Positions 27,138 to 36,247 of a DNA stretch of 64,000 nt are shown piece after piece. The position numbers and the translations under genes were made by a program. Each line of letters starts with the position of its first letter. Positions within the stretch are counted from its first letter, which is position 1. The stretch is taken from NCBI GenBank assembly GCA_964011275.1, contig CAXGOB010000003.1, forward strand, positions 1 through 64,000. The letters are read 5' to 3'. The stretch comes from UBA7328 sp002471345. Its GTDB lineage: Bacteria; Bacteroidota; Bacteroidia; Chitinophagales; Saprospiraceae. The notes under the pieces are model-generated. The model saw nothing but the letters and a program-made list of their open reading frames with translations, made no database searches and was not told where the DNA came from.

Positions 27138-27743
27138 TTACAAAGGCCATCCAAATTTTTCCCAATCTTCAGCATAATCCACATCGCTCAGTTTTTCAAG
27201 CTTTTGAAAGGACAGGTTGTGTTTTTCAAGCTTATTAACTGTTTCGCTATAAACAGAATTTGTACTCCACTCTATGTCTGTGAATAGAAAAGGATAGTAT
27301 GATTTCATTCCAAGAAGATAATAACCCCCATCAAATGTAGGCCCAAGTATTACATCATTTTCTTCTAACCCATCAAAGGCTTCTTGTATTAAAGAGGAAG
27401 ACAACTGTGGGCAATCACTTCCGATTATAATCACCTTATTATGAACCTCACAAACCTCTTTGAAAGCATTAGAAATTCTTTTTCCTAGGTCATCACCTTG
27501 TTGTGATTTTTTACAAAAATGCTCTGTTGGCCAATTGTCTTCAATGGGTTTCGTCGCATAATATAAATATCTTCTACAAGGCAACTCTAAACTAATTTTT
27601 TGGGTGTGATTCAACAAAGAACAATAGATTTCTAATGCTCTTTGATCACCAAGGTCTACAGCCAGCCTGGTCTTAACCATTCCTAGTTCAGGCACCCTAA
27701 TAAAAGTAATTAATGCCTCTGAAGGCAATTTAGAAGTTTTCAA
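27138..27743 (-). CDS. DUF2064 / TIGR04282-type glycosyltransferase-like protein
   Basis: 201 residues with a GT-A-like nucleotidyl/glycosyl transferase fold: ALITFIRVPELGMVKTRLA at the start, IIGSDCPQLSS (DxD-like site) and VILGPTFDGGYYLLGMK. Relatives are annotated as glycosyltransferases, some linked to arsenosugar formation; nothing here shows that role. The start is TTG, 2 bp after the adaptor stop, required because the conserved strand begins at residue 10. It is the last gene of the TolC-adaptor operon. Confidence 0.75.
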   Translation of the reverse strand: MKTSKLPSEALITFIRVPELGMVKTRLAVDLGDQRALEIYCSLLNHTQKISLELPCRRYLYYATKPIEDNWPTEHFCKKSQQGDDLGKRISNAFKEVCEVHNKVIIIGSDCPQLSSSLIQEAFDGLEENDVILGPTFDGGYYLLGMKSYYPFLFTDIEWSTNSVYSETVNKLEKHNLSFQKLEKLSDVDYAEDWEKFGWPL

Positions 27744-27745
27744 AA

Positions 27746-29110
27746 CTAGGTTTTGTCTCCTTCTTCGCCTTTATCCTCTTTCTTTTTTACCAAGGTCCCC
27801 GTTTCAAGTGTTCTGGAGACTGTCGAATATGGTCCACTTATTATTTCTTCTCCTGTTTTTAAACCAGATAATATTTCAATAAAGTCGTCGTCTTGAATAC
27901 CTGTTGTCACCACATGCATAATGGCGGTATCAGAATCAGTAGAAAAGACAACTTCGTCCATTTCATCATTTGACTTATCATCTTTGTCTTTCTTACGGAC
28001 AGCTATGGCCTGAATAGGTGCGGCAATAATATTCTCCTTAATATCTGTTATGATATCTACTGAAGCAGACATCCCCGGTCTAAACGGATAGGGGTTAATG
28101 TCAGAAATGATATCATCATAAGAAGACGGTTTAATAATAATTTTTACAATAAAATTTGTCACTTGGTCTGTGTTAAGAGAACCGGTCGCTGATGCGCTAT
28201 TTGCCGCAGAATTTGCTATCTCTGATACATAACCTTCAAACTTTCTATCTATATATGCATCTACTTCTACCTCTACCACATCGCTCAACTCTACTTTAAG
28301 AATATCGTTTTCACTCACTTCTACTTGTACTTCCATTACATTAAGGTTAGACACTCTCATCATTTCTGTTCCAGCCATTTGGGCTGTTCCCACTACTCTT
28401 TCTCCTTCCTCTACGGCAAGGCTCGTGATTATCCCTGCTGTCGGCGCTTTAATGGCTGTACGGCTCAAATTAGTCCTAAGTTCTTTTACTTGAGCAGTAG
28501 CACTTTTCACAGTAAACTCCGCAGCTTTTGCCGATTCTTGAGCAGATCGAATACTTGCCTCAGACGCTCTAATATTGGCTTTGAGGCTTTCTATATTAGT
28601 AAGGGTCTCCTCAAATTCTGAATCTGAAATCACGCCATCAGATTTGAGCTTTATGTTTCGGTCATGAAGCAGTTCTGCTTGCTTTAGTTGTGCCGTAAGC
28701 TGTTCTTTCTGTGCAATGCTATTTTCTATTTGTGATCTAGAATTAGCAGTTTGTGCTCGTGCGTTGTTGAGGTTTGCTTCTCCTTGCTCTACGGCAGATA
28801 AGTATGCCTCAGGATCAATTTTTACAAGCAACTGCCCTTGATACACAGAGTCACCTTCTTCCACTAATAGTTGAACAATTTCTCCAGAAACATCAGAACT
28901 GATTTTGACTTCTTTTTCTGGGTATACTCTTCCACTAGCTGAGACCCTTTCCTTAATCGTTCTGTTTTCTACAGTTGCAAAATCAACCGGCTCGCCTTCA
29001 GGAGCTTTGTTGCTATTATACACATAACCAGCTACTAACAATATTGCGATTGCTAATAATGCCCACAACAGCCATCGTCTCCTGTTCTTTTTCTTCTTCT
29101 TTAAAGTCAT
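27746..29110 (-). CDS. Periplasmic adaptor (membrane fusion protein, MacA/HlyD family)
   Basis: 454 residues: a basic N-terminus with one membrane helix (about 12-28), a lipoyl half-motif (SGEIVQLLVEEGDSVYQGQLLVKID), a long coiled coil (about 95-210), the second lipoyl half (AIKAPTAGIITSLAVEEGERV) and beta-barrel/MP domains. It links an inner-membrane exporter to TolC. The upstream gene is a TolC homologue 25 bp away. No permease or ATPase is in this operon, which is unusual; an isolated MacB-type permease lies at 4455-5696. Confidence 0.9.
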   Translation of the reverse strand: MTLKKKKKNRRRWLLWALLAIAILLVAGYVYNSNKAPEGEPVDFATVENRTIKERVSASGRVYPEKEVKISSDVSGEIVQLLVEEGDSVYQGQLLVKIDPEAYLSAVEQGEANLNNARAQTANSRSQIENSIAQKEQLTAQLKQAELLHDRNIKLKSDGVISDSEFEETLTNIESLKANIRASEASIRSAQESAKAAEFTVKSATAQVKELRTNLSRTAIKAPTAGIITSLAVEEGERVVGTAQMAGTEMMRVSNLNVMEVQVEVSENDILKVELSDVVEVEVDAYIDRKFEGYVSEIANSAANSASATGSLNTDQVTNFIVKIIIKPSSYDDIISDINPYPFRPGMSASVDIITDIKENIIAAPIQAIAVRKKDKDDKSNDEMDEVVFSTDSDTAIMHVVTTGIQDDDFIEILSGLKTGEEIISGPYSTVSRTLETGTLVKKKEDKGEEGDKT

Positions 29111-29135
29111 TTATATTTCGTTTTTATGAGTCTAA

Positions 29136-30590
29136 TTAAAATTCAACAGGGTATCCCTGATAGTAATCCAGAATCTTGATTTTATATAGATAATCGTACT
29201 TTGAAATAGATAAGTTTATCAACGCTTGATTATATTGGTTTTGAATTGTGATATAATCAAATGAATTTAATGCACCCACTTGAAACCTTTTTTCTGCATT
29301 CTGGGCGGCAATTTCTCTTGCCCTAAGTGTTTTTTCACTAGCTTCTAATGCCCTTTTTGCTCCTCTTGCATCTGTGAGCAATTGCTGCATTGTATTGCGA
29401 AGGTTATTGTCGTTTTGTTTGTTTTGGTTAATTAAGCTTTCGAGATTTACTTTCGATCGCTCAACTCCTGCTTTGTTTTGATAGTTGCTATACAATGGAA
29501 CATTTACACTTACACCTATTCCGTAAAAGAGATTGTCATTGAATTGTGATCCATATGACTTATCTCCAAATTGAGGTAATGCCTGATCGGTTCCTAATAA
29601 AACCGGAACTCCATCAATTGTCACAGGTTGAGAAACTGTAGAATTCGTAAACCCGGTAACTTCTTTCGCTTGATTAGAGTAATTCGTATTTAAACTTCCA
29701 CCAGCAGTGATACTTGGCAAAAGATTGGCTTCACTTACTTTAAGATCATATTCAGCTGATTTAATTCTGAACTCTTGAGCCTTATTAGAAGGTGAAAATT
29801 CTAAAGCATTTTTAAAAGCCTCCTCAAAAGAAAGTTCATCTGGGTCAGAATATAAAGACTGTGACATATTGGGTTCCACTAATATCATCTCTGTACCAAA
29901 CCCAATATTCATGAGTGCTTTCAATCCAACCATGGCAATCTCATAACTATTTTCTGACATTGCCAAATCTTGATCTGTTGTAGCTAGTTGGGCCTCTAGG
30001 TCATATATTTCAGCTTGAGCTCTAGTCCCAACTTCTATCATCTTGGTCATTCGCTCTATTTCTTTTGCTGTGCTTTCTCTTTGTACTCTTATGTTTTGCA
30101 CATTTTCACGAGCCAACAAAGCATTGAAATAAGTTCGTGCAATATCAAAAGCCACATTAATCATTGAAGAATTTAAATCTTCTCTTGTAGCCAACTCCTC
30201 ATTTAATGCACTTTGGATTTGGTTGTTAATACTTCCTCCATTATATAATGTAACTCCTGTATTAAACTGTGCTCCATTTGAAAGAAAGTTGGTAGTAATA
30301 AAGTCATTTGTAGTTGGGTCTACGGTTCTTCCAAAATTGAGACCTACGTTGGTCCCAAAACTTAAACTTGGATATCTCTGGCTTTTTGCCAATTTCGAGT
30401 TGATTTTAGCATTATCAATTCCATATTTTGCTTGTTCCACGCTCAAACTATTGTCAATGGCATATTCCAAACATCTCTTTAAGCTCCATTCGTTGTCTTG
30501 ACTAAATGCTCCGGTGGTCATTCCCAAAAGCACAGCCACTATTTCAAATAGAAATAACTGAAAAAGTCGTTTTTTCAATGATTTGCTCAT
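29136..30590 (-). CDS. TolC-family outer-membrane efflux protein
   Basis: 484 residues with signal peptide and two OEP repeats: WSLKRCLEYAIDNSLSVEQAKYGIDNAKINSKLAKSQRYPSLSFG at the start, and long helices such as ENVQNIRVQRESTAKEIERMTKMIEVGTRAQAEIYDLEAQLATTDQDL. It forms the outer-membrane channel and periplasmic tunnel of a tripartite exporter. First gene of the operon with the adaptor and DUF2064 genes. Confidence 0.92.
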   Translation of the reverse strand: MSKSLKKRLFQLFLFEIVAVLLGMTTGAFSQDNEWSLKRCLEYAIDNSLSVEQAKYGIDNAKINSKLAKSQRYPSLSFGTNVGLNFGRTVDPTTNDFITTNFLSNGAQFNTGVTLYNGGSINNQIQSALNEELATREDLNSSMINVAFDIARTYFNALLARENVQNIRVQRESTAKEIERMTKMIEVGTRAQAEIYDLEAQLATTDQDLAMSENSYEIAMVGLKALMNIGFGTEMILVEPNMSQSLYSDPDELSFEEAFKNALEFSPSNKAQEFRIKSAEYDLKVSEANLLPSITAGGSLNTNYSNQAKEVTGFTNSTVSQPVTIDGVPVLLGTDQALPQFGDKSYGSQFNDNLFYGIGVSVNVPLYSNYQNKAGVERSKVNLESLINQNKQNDNNLRNTMQQLLTDARGAKRALEASEKTLRAREIAAQNAEKRFQVGALNSFDYITIQNQYNQALINLSISKYDYLYKIKILDYYQGYPVEF

Positions 30591-30702
30591 GATGATCTTT
30601 TTGTGAAAGCTAAAAGTATGTCTATATCTTTTTTTAGCTAAAGTATTTCTATCAAAAAAGCGCTGTTATAGATTAAATGCTGATTCCGAGGTATTCTTGT
30701 CA

Positions 30703-31995
30703 TTAACGGGTCAAAGAATTGAAACTTCTTAGCCCAATTACTCTATCGTACCTGTCACCTATTCCTCGATGATAAATAATGATGTAATAGTCATTTTCAG
30801 TTTCATACCAATTCCCTTCAAAGGCGTTTGTAACTTCTCCAGACCTTCTGTCAACTAGTAGATAGATATAATCATAATAACCTTGCTTTAAGAGTACACC
30901 TCTACGATAAACCTCTCTCTCTGAATCATATTCCAAAAGAAAGTCGTCTTTGAGTTTCCAATCTGTGAGTTTTCCAAAAATATATACGTCGGCGTCTGGA
31001 TGTTCGTATTTAGGTTGAAGGTTAAAGAATACGTTCATGTATTCACTTTGTGTAAAGCTGTCATAAGCATCTAATGACTGAATGATGAATTCTCCATTTA
31101 TATCTCTCCTTGAATTGCCGAAGAGCGATTCAGCAAATTGAATCTGACTTGCTCTTGTTTTATCTAGTTGTAACAAAACATCAATTCTGTCTTCATACAA
31201 ATCCATACTGTGAATAGAAGTGTTGATTCCTCGAGAGCTTCTAATGTCGAAGCTTCTGAACTCTTTGAAAGATTCGAATGCAAGTTTTTGTGTCCTGTCA
31301 AAATGTATTATTCCTGGTGTATTAAATTTAGGGGTGACATCTGAAATTGTATTATCCCACCGACCATTTTGGATTATTGTTGCCTTTACATTTTGTAACG
31401 GTCTTCTGATATCATAGTTTCTATGTTCTATTTTGAAACTTACATCTTGATGTGACTTTAGCAACAAGACATCAACAGGTTTCCCAAATTGTGGAATAAC
31501 TTTGACCAAGTTTTCAGAAACAATAAACCTTCTAGTTAAAATTGGATCTTTTGTATCGTCATTATATACAACAAGAAGATAGTTTCCTGATATTCTTAGT
31601 CTAGTGTCCTCGTTTGGAATGGCAAGTTCATAGTTGGAGTAGTTTACTCTAGTCCCTTGAGAATAATATCCATTCTGAAGTTCTTCATCGTTGAATCCAT
31701 CTAGGTAGTCTAATTCGCTTATTGTACTTGGGTTCCATTTCTGGTCACAATGGATTACTTTGTATGCAAAATATCTATCACCTCCCATCATATCATCAAA
31801 AGTTAAAATCAACTGACTTTGCGAATTCAAACTTATTATTGGCATTGATGTTGGCAAGTCCGCTATGTGAAACTTAACACTCTTAATATTCGCATCATAT
31901 ATATCATCTTCATACAAAAACCCTTCTTGTCCTATTAAAATATTAGGAAGAAATAATATGACTGCTAAGAAACTGAATATTGATAATGACCTCAT
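30703..31995 (-). CDS. Type IX secretion system plug protein (DUF5103)
   Basis: Signal peptide, then the DUF5103 region: NIKSVKFHIADLPTSMPIISLNSQSQLILTFDDMMGG, YAYKVIHCDQKW-type motif, YDYIYLLVDRRSGE and NDYYIIIYHRGIGDRYDRVIG at the end. The family is named for the protein found closing the SprA translocon of the T9SS. Its presence implies a type IX secretion system elsewhere in the genome. The frame is open to TTG at 32010; ATG at 31995 gives a cleaner signal peptide and is preferred. Confidence 0.85.
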   Translation of the reverse strand: MRSLSIFSFLAVILFLPNILIGQEGFLYEDDIYDANIKSVKFHIADLPTSMPIISLNSQSQLILTFDDMMGGDRYFAYKVIHCDQKWNPSTISELDYLDGFNDEELQNGYYSQGTRVNYSNYELAIPNEDTRLRISGNYLLVVYNDDTKDPILTRRFIVSENLVKVIPQFGKPVDVLLLKSHQDVSFKIEHRNYDIRRPLQNVKATIIQNGRWDNTISDVTPKFNTPGIIHFDRTQKLAFESFKEFRSFDIRSSRGINTSIHSMDLYEDRIDVLLQLDKTRASQIQFAESLFGNSRRDINGEFIIQSLDAYDSFTQSEYMNVFFNLQPKYEHPDADVYIFGKLTDWKLKDDFLLEYDSEREVYRRGVLLKQGYYDYIYLLVDRRSGEVTNAFEGNWYETENDYYIIIYHRGIGDRYDRVIGLRSFNSLTR

Positions 31996-32094
31996 AGACA
32001 CTTTAATCAACTGAAAAAGTGTGATAAATGGTGTTATGGATATGTAAAAAGATTAGGTTTTTCTGGCTAATTCTTTTTCTTATTAGGTTTAAAT

Positions 32095-32124
32095 CAAAAA
32101 AAGGCCAAGACTATCTTGACCTTT
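32095..32124 (-). terminator. Rho-independent terminator after tRNA-Val
   Basis: On the minus strand an 11-bp stem (AAAGGTCAAGA / TCTTGGCCTTT, one G-T pair) with a 3-base loop runs into TTTTTTT. It starts 6 bp after the tRNA 3' end. Confidence 0.85.
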
Positions 32125-32129
32125 CTTTG

Positions 32130-32204
32130 TGGGCGATGAGAGACTCGAACTCCCGACCCCCTGGGTGTAAACCAGGTGCTCTGAACCAACTGAGCTAATC
32201 GCCC
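32130..32204 (-). tRNA. tRNA-Val (anticodon UAC)
   Basis: A 75-nt cloverleaf: acceptor GGGCGAT pairs with ATCGCCC, D-loop TTAGCTCAGTTGGTTCAGAGC, anticodon stem CCTGG/CCAGG with loop TTTACAC (anticodon TAC), T-arm GTTCGAGTC, discriminator A. CCA is not encoded. It has its own promoter and terminator. Confidence 0.95.
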
Positions 32205-32220
32205 TGCTCATTTGTGCGCG

Positions 32221-32251
32221 CAAATATATGTCAGCAATTTGTTTCATGCAA
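32221..32251 (-). promoter_or_regulatory. Promoter of tRNA-Val (TTG-N20-TATATTTG)
   Basis: On the minus strand TTG (32249-32251) and TATATTTG (32221-32228) are 20 bp apart, matching the phylum consensus, and end 16 bp before the tRNA 5' end. Confidence 0.75.
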
Positions 32252-32363
32252 CATTTATTTAATGAAAGAAGGATGGAGCCTCTTCGAAAAACACTTCGCC
32301 CTTATTTCAACTTTTTTCAAGTCTGGTTTTGATCTCATTTAAAAAAGTAAGTATCTATGTCCA

Positions 32364-35168
32364 ATGGAAATGAAAAAACTATTTCTTCTTGATGGACATG
32401 CCTTGGTATATAGGGCACATTATGCATTCATATCAAGGCCCTTGATTAATTCTAAAGGCATAAACACTTCGGCAATTACAGGTTTTGTGAGATCCCTGAT
32501 GGATATACTAAAGAACCAAAAGCCTACACATATTGCTGTAGCCTTTGATCCTAAAGGGGGAACCTTTAGAAATGAAATCTACCCTGAATACAAAGCCAAC
32601 AGAGATGCTCAACCAGAAGACATCACAATAGCTATGCCCTATATAAAGAAAATAGTTGAAGGTTTCAATATTCCAATTATAGAAGTAGCGAATTATGAAG
32701 CAGATGATACAATAGGAACAATCGCAAAAAAAGCAGAGAAGGAAGGGTTTACTGTTTACATGGTTACCCCCGATAAAGATTATGCTCAATTGGTTTCTGA
32801 AAATATATTCATGTACAAACCGGCCCGTATGGGTAATGGGATTGACATTCTAGGAATACCCGAAGTATTAGACAAATGGGATATTGAAAGAGTAGATCAA
32901 GTAATAGATGTTCTAGGCCTTCAAGGTGATAGCGTGGACAATATTCCTGGAATTCCTGGTGTAGGAGCAAAGACAGCTGTTAAGCTATTAAAGCTTTATG
33001 GTGATATGGAGGGTATTCTTGCAAATACAGATCAGCTTAAAGGCAAACAGAAAGAAAAAGTTGAAATGTTCGCCGATCAAGGAAGGTTGTCAAAAGTGCT
33101 GGCTACTATTAATTTGGATGTGCCTATAAACTTTGATGCAAAAGCCGTAAAAATAGAACCAATAAATAAAGAGGTTTTAACTGAAATTTTTAAAGAATTA
33201 GAATTTAGAACTCTCGCCCAGCAAGTGCTAAACGATGGCAACGCGCCTATCAAAAAGGTGCAACAAGGAACATTGTTTGGAAAAGCGACACCTCCTAGGT
33301 CTTTATCTGAACCTCAATTGCCTAAATCAGAACCAGAATATGCAATTGCCAAAGAATCTTTAGAGTCTCAAAAGCATAATTATGAACTCCTTGATTCACC
33401 TGACAAAATCCAAAATTTGGCAAATGATTTAGCAAAATGTAGTGCATTTTGTTTTGATACTGAAACTTCAGGGCTAAATGTTCACCATGATGATTTGGTG
33501 GGAGTTGCGTTTTCATTTAAAAAGGGGGAAGGTTTCTATATCCCAGTTCCCACAGATAAGGTAGAAGCAAAAAAAATTCTAGCACCTTTTATTCCAATTT
33601 TCAAAAGTGATAAGATTATTAAGATAGGTCAAAATTTGAAGTTTGACATGAATATTCTTTTCTGGTATGGCATAGATGTAGAGGGTCCTTTCTTTGACAC
33701 TATGATTGCTCATTATCTTCTTGAACCAGAGCTCAGACATAAATTGGATTATCTAGCAGAAAGTTATCTGAACTATAAAATGGTTCCAATCGAAGAACTC
33801 ATAGGGAAAAGGGGTAAAGGACAAAAATCTATGGCAGATTTAGAGCCTGCTGATGTAACCGACTATGCCGCAGAAGATGCAGACATAACTTACCAGTTAA
33901 AAGGGATATTTGAACCAAAACTAAAAGAAGAGAATTTGACAGGTCTCTTTGATTCTATTGAGATGCCTCTAATCAATGTGCTAGCCGAAATAGAATGTGC
34001 TGGTGTTAAAATTGACAAAGATTTTTTACAGGACTATTCCATTAAGTTGGGAAAAGAAATAAAAAAAGTTGAACTGGGAATTTATGAGAAAGCTGGAGGT
34101 CCTTTCAACATTGCTTCTCCAAAGCAAGTAGGAGAAGTCTTATTTGAAAGATTAAAAATACCCTATCGGTGGACCAGAACAAGCAGTGGGCAGTATTCTA
34201 CAAATGAAGAAAAACTCAATGAACTGGCTGTAAACTATGATGTCGTCAATGATATTTTAAAATTTAGAAAATATTCTAAGCTCAAATCTACTTATGTTGA
34301 TTCTCTTCCAAACCTGATCAACCCTAAAACCGGCCTAATTCATTCTTCCTTCAATCAGGCAAGAGCTGCAACGGGTAGATTAAGTTCTGAAAACCCAAAC
34401 CTTCAAAACATTCCGATAAAAGATGAAGCCGGCAGGGAAATCAGAAAGGCTTTTGTTCCAAGAGATGGTGATCATATCCTTTTGGCTGCTGATTATTCTC
34501 AAATTGAGTTAAGGCTCATTGCAGAAATAGCAAATGAAGAAGAAATGTTAAAAGCTTTTATTGCTGGACATGATATCCACAAAGCTACTGCTGCTGGTGT
34601 ATACAATGTTCCTATTGAAGAGGTAACAAGTGATCAAAGACGAAATGCTAAAACGGTCAATTTTAGTATCATTTATGGTGCAGGGTCAACAAACTTGTCC
34701 AGGCAATTAGGGATAAAAAGAGGAGAAGCAAAAGAACTAATAGAACAATATTTTAAAACATATTCTGGGTTAAAAAAATATATGGACACAACCGTGGATA
34801 AGGCCCGGGAAAAGGGGTATGTCACAACGTTGATGGGAAGAAAGCGATATCTCAGAGATATCAATTCAAGAAACCGGTTAGCCAGTAGTAATGCGGAACG
34901 GATGGCAATCAATACTCCGATACAAGGAAGTGCTGCAGATATGATCAAAATTGCCATGATTAATGTACATCGAGAGATGAAAGAAAAAGAACTTAAAACC
35001 AAAATGATCATGCAAGTTCATGATGAATTGGTTTTTGATGTCTTCAAACCAGAACTAGAGGAGATGAAGGAGCTTGTAGAAAAACACATGAGAGGAGCAC
35101 TACCAAACCTTAAAGTTCCAATATTAGTTGGAATGGATGTCGGCGAAAACTGGCTAGAAGCCCATTAA
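32364..35168 (+). CDS. polA: DNA polymerase I
   Basis: 934 residues with all three parts: a 5'-3' exonuclease (1 to about 290, LLDGHALVYRAH…DKDYAQL…GDSVDNIPGIPGVGAKTA), a 3'-5' exonuclease with intact FDTETSG acidic motif (about 365), and the polymerase domain with DYSQIELRL (about 709, motif A), NAKTVNFSIIYG (motif B) and QVHDELVFDV (about 885, motif C). It works in Okazaki fragment processing and repair. ATG at 32364 or 32370 is possible. Its stop overlaps that of the convergent DUF1295 gene. Confidence 0.97.
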   Translation: MEMKKLFLLDGHALVYRAHYAFISRPLINSKGINTSAITGFVRSLMDILKNQKPTHIAVAFDPKGGTFRNEIYPEYKANRDAQPEDITIAMPYIKKIVEGFNIPIIEVANYEADDTIGTIAKKAEKEGFTVYMVTPDKDYAQLVSENIFMYKPARMGNGIDILGIPEVLDKWDIERVDQVIDVLGLQGDSVDNIPGIPGVGAKTAVKLLKLYGDMEGILANTDQLKGKQKEKVEMFADQGRLSKVLATINLDVPINFDAKAVKIEPINKEVLTEIFKELEFRTLAQQVLNDGNAPIKKVQQGTLFGKATPPRSLSEPQLPKSEPEYAIAKESLESQKHNYELLDSPDKIQNLANDLAKCSAFCFDTETSGLNVHHDDLVGVAFSFKKGEGFYIPVPTDKVEAKKILAPFIPIFKSDKIIKIGQNLKFDMNILFWYGIDVEGPFFDTMIAHYLLEPELRHKLDYLAESYLNYKMVPIEELIGKRGKGQKSMADLEPADVTDYAAEDADITYQLKGIFEPKLKEENLTGLFDSIEMPLINVLAEIECAGVKIDKDFLQDYSIKLGKEIKKVELGIYEKAGGPFNIASPKQVGEVLFERLKIPYRWTRTSSGQYSTNEEKLNELAVNYDVVNDILKFRKYSKLKSTYVDSLPNLINPKTGLIHSSFNQARAATGRLSSENPNLQNIPIKDEAGREIRKAFVPRDGDHILLAADYSQIELRLIAEIANEEEMLKAFIAGHDIHKATAAGVYNVPIEEVTSDQRRNAKTVNFSIIYGAGSTNLSRQLGIKRGEAKELIEQYFKTYSGLKKYMDTTVDKAREKGYVTTLMGRKRYLRDINSRNRLASSNAERMAINTPIQGSAADMIKIAMINVHREMKEKELKTKMIMQVHDELVFDVFKPELEEMKELVEKHMRGALPNLKVPILVGMDVGENWLEAH

Positions 35169-35947
35169 TATATATAAGGAAGGAGTCTTTTTGTGTTTTG
35201 CTTGTAATCTTGAAATTCTTTCTGGTCTCCATATCTCTTCTTGTTTGACCTTTCCAAAAATGGAATTCCACTCAAACCAATAAGTAGAAATGCAATCCAA
35301 ATTGGGCTTATTATACTCAACCATTCAAGTCCTTTTAACAAAGGGACAACTGTTAAAAATATTCCTAACCAAACCAATATTTCTCCGGTATAGTTAGGAA
35401 ACCTCACTATGCTAAATAGGCCTTTATTCATGAACTTGCCATCATTTGCAGGATTAAGTCTAAATTTAAATTTTTGCCGATCAGCCATCGCCTCAATGAA
35501 AAACCCAACCATCCATAAAGCCATGCCGAACATTACTATTTTATTGTTTTGAATCAATTCAATTTCCTCTGTACTTTTTGTAAGACCGATAATAAAAGGT
35601 ATAGAAAGTATCCAAACGCTACAACCTTGCAAAACCCAAAACCTCAAGTAACGTTTAATATCATTACGCCATTCATCAAATCGGTCATCTTTACCTTTTA
35701 TCATTACTCTAAAGAGTAAATACGAACCCAACCGTATAGCCCAAATCACAACCATAAACATCAAAGACAATTTATAGGCATCGTTGGCTCCATCAGCAGA
35801 ATACCAGAAAAACCCTGCTAATAAAGCAAATGTGATGGCGTAAGTTATATCGGTTAACTTATCGGTTTGATTTCTAAATGCAAATATGAAAACAAAAAGA
35901 TTTAGGCCAATTGCTATTCCTAGTCCTGTAAGTAATGGTGAAATCAT
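35165..35947 (-). CDS. DUF1295 family membrane protein (steroid 5-alpha-reductase-like)
   Basis: 260 residues with about six membrane helices. The C-terminal signature NKGLFSIVRFPNYTGEILVWLGIF and KKRYGDQKEFQDYKQNTKRLLPYIY is typical of DUF1295 and related isoprenylcysteine/steroid-reductase-type proteins. It is probably an NADPH-dependent reductase of lipids in the inner membrane, but the substrate is unknown. Four bases (TTAA at 35165-35168) supply the stop codons of both this gene and polA. Confidence 0.8.
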   Translation of the reverse strand: MISPLLTGLGIAIGLNLFVFIFAFRNQTDKLTDITYAITFALLAGFFWYSADGANDAYKLSLMFMVVIWAIRLGSYLLFRVMIKGKDDRFDEWRNDIKRYLRFWVLQGCSVWILSIPFIIGLTKSTEEIELIQNNKIVMFGMALWMVGFFIEAMADRQKFKFRLNPANDGKFMNKGLFSIVRFPNYTGEILVWLGIFLTVVPLLKGLEWLSIISPIWIAFLLIGLSGIPFLERSNKKRYGDQKEFQDYKQNTKRLLPYIY

Positions 35948-36014
35948 GGTTTATAAACTATTTAGTGTCAATATTGGTTGAAAATATGTCTTTACTTTGG
36001 AATAAAATTTGATT

Positions 36015-36022
36015 TATATTTG
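36015..36022 (+). promoter_or_regulatory. -7 promoter element (TATATTTG) of tRNA-Cys
   Basis: An exact TAnnTTTG, 39 bp upstream of the tRNA. A TTTG at 35996-35999 lies 15 bp before it, slightly closer than the usual -33 spacing. Confidence 0.55.
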
Positions 36023-36061
36023 CGAACCGTTTCTAAAAACAGTTTTAGAAATATAAAATAG

Positions 36062-36132
36062 GGTCGGGTGGCCGAGTGGTTAGGCAGAGGTCTGCAAAAC
36101 CTTGTACAGCGGTTCGAATCCGCTTCCGACCT
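36062..36132 (+). tRNA. tRNA-Cys (anticodon GCA)
   Basis: A 71-nt cloverleaf: acceptor GGTCGGG with TCCGACC, anticodon stem GAGGT/ACCTT with loop CTGCAAA (anticodon GCA), T-arm AGCGG-TTCGAAT-CCGCT, discriminator T. CCA is not encoded. It is followed at once by a terminator. Confidence 0.95.
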
Positions 36133-36133
36133 C

Positions 36134-36174
36134 AAAAAACCCTTTATCGGAATCGATAAAGGGTTTTCTTTTTT
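36134..36174 (+). terminator. Rho-independent terminator after tRNA-Cys
   Basis: A perfect 14-bp stem (AAAACCCTTTATCG against its complement) with a GAAT loop, then a T-rich tail. Confidence 0.88.
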
Positions 36175-36247
36175 ATGTTCGCTAATAGTTGTTAGCCATC
36201 CTTAAGAATCCATTTTATTTCAGACCTTTGAAGCTTAAAAAAATTTC

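Noticed and set aside
36175..36247. Possible threonine attenuator or riboswitch before thrB
   Set aside because: Only 73 bp after the tRNA-Cys terminator, with no Thr/Ile-rich leader peptide and no recognised aptamer fold.
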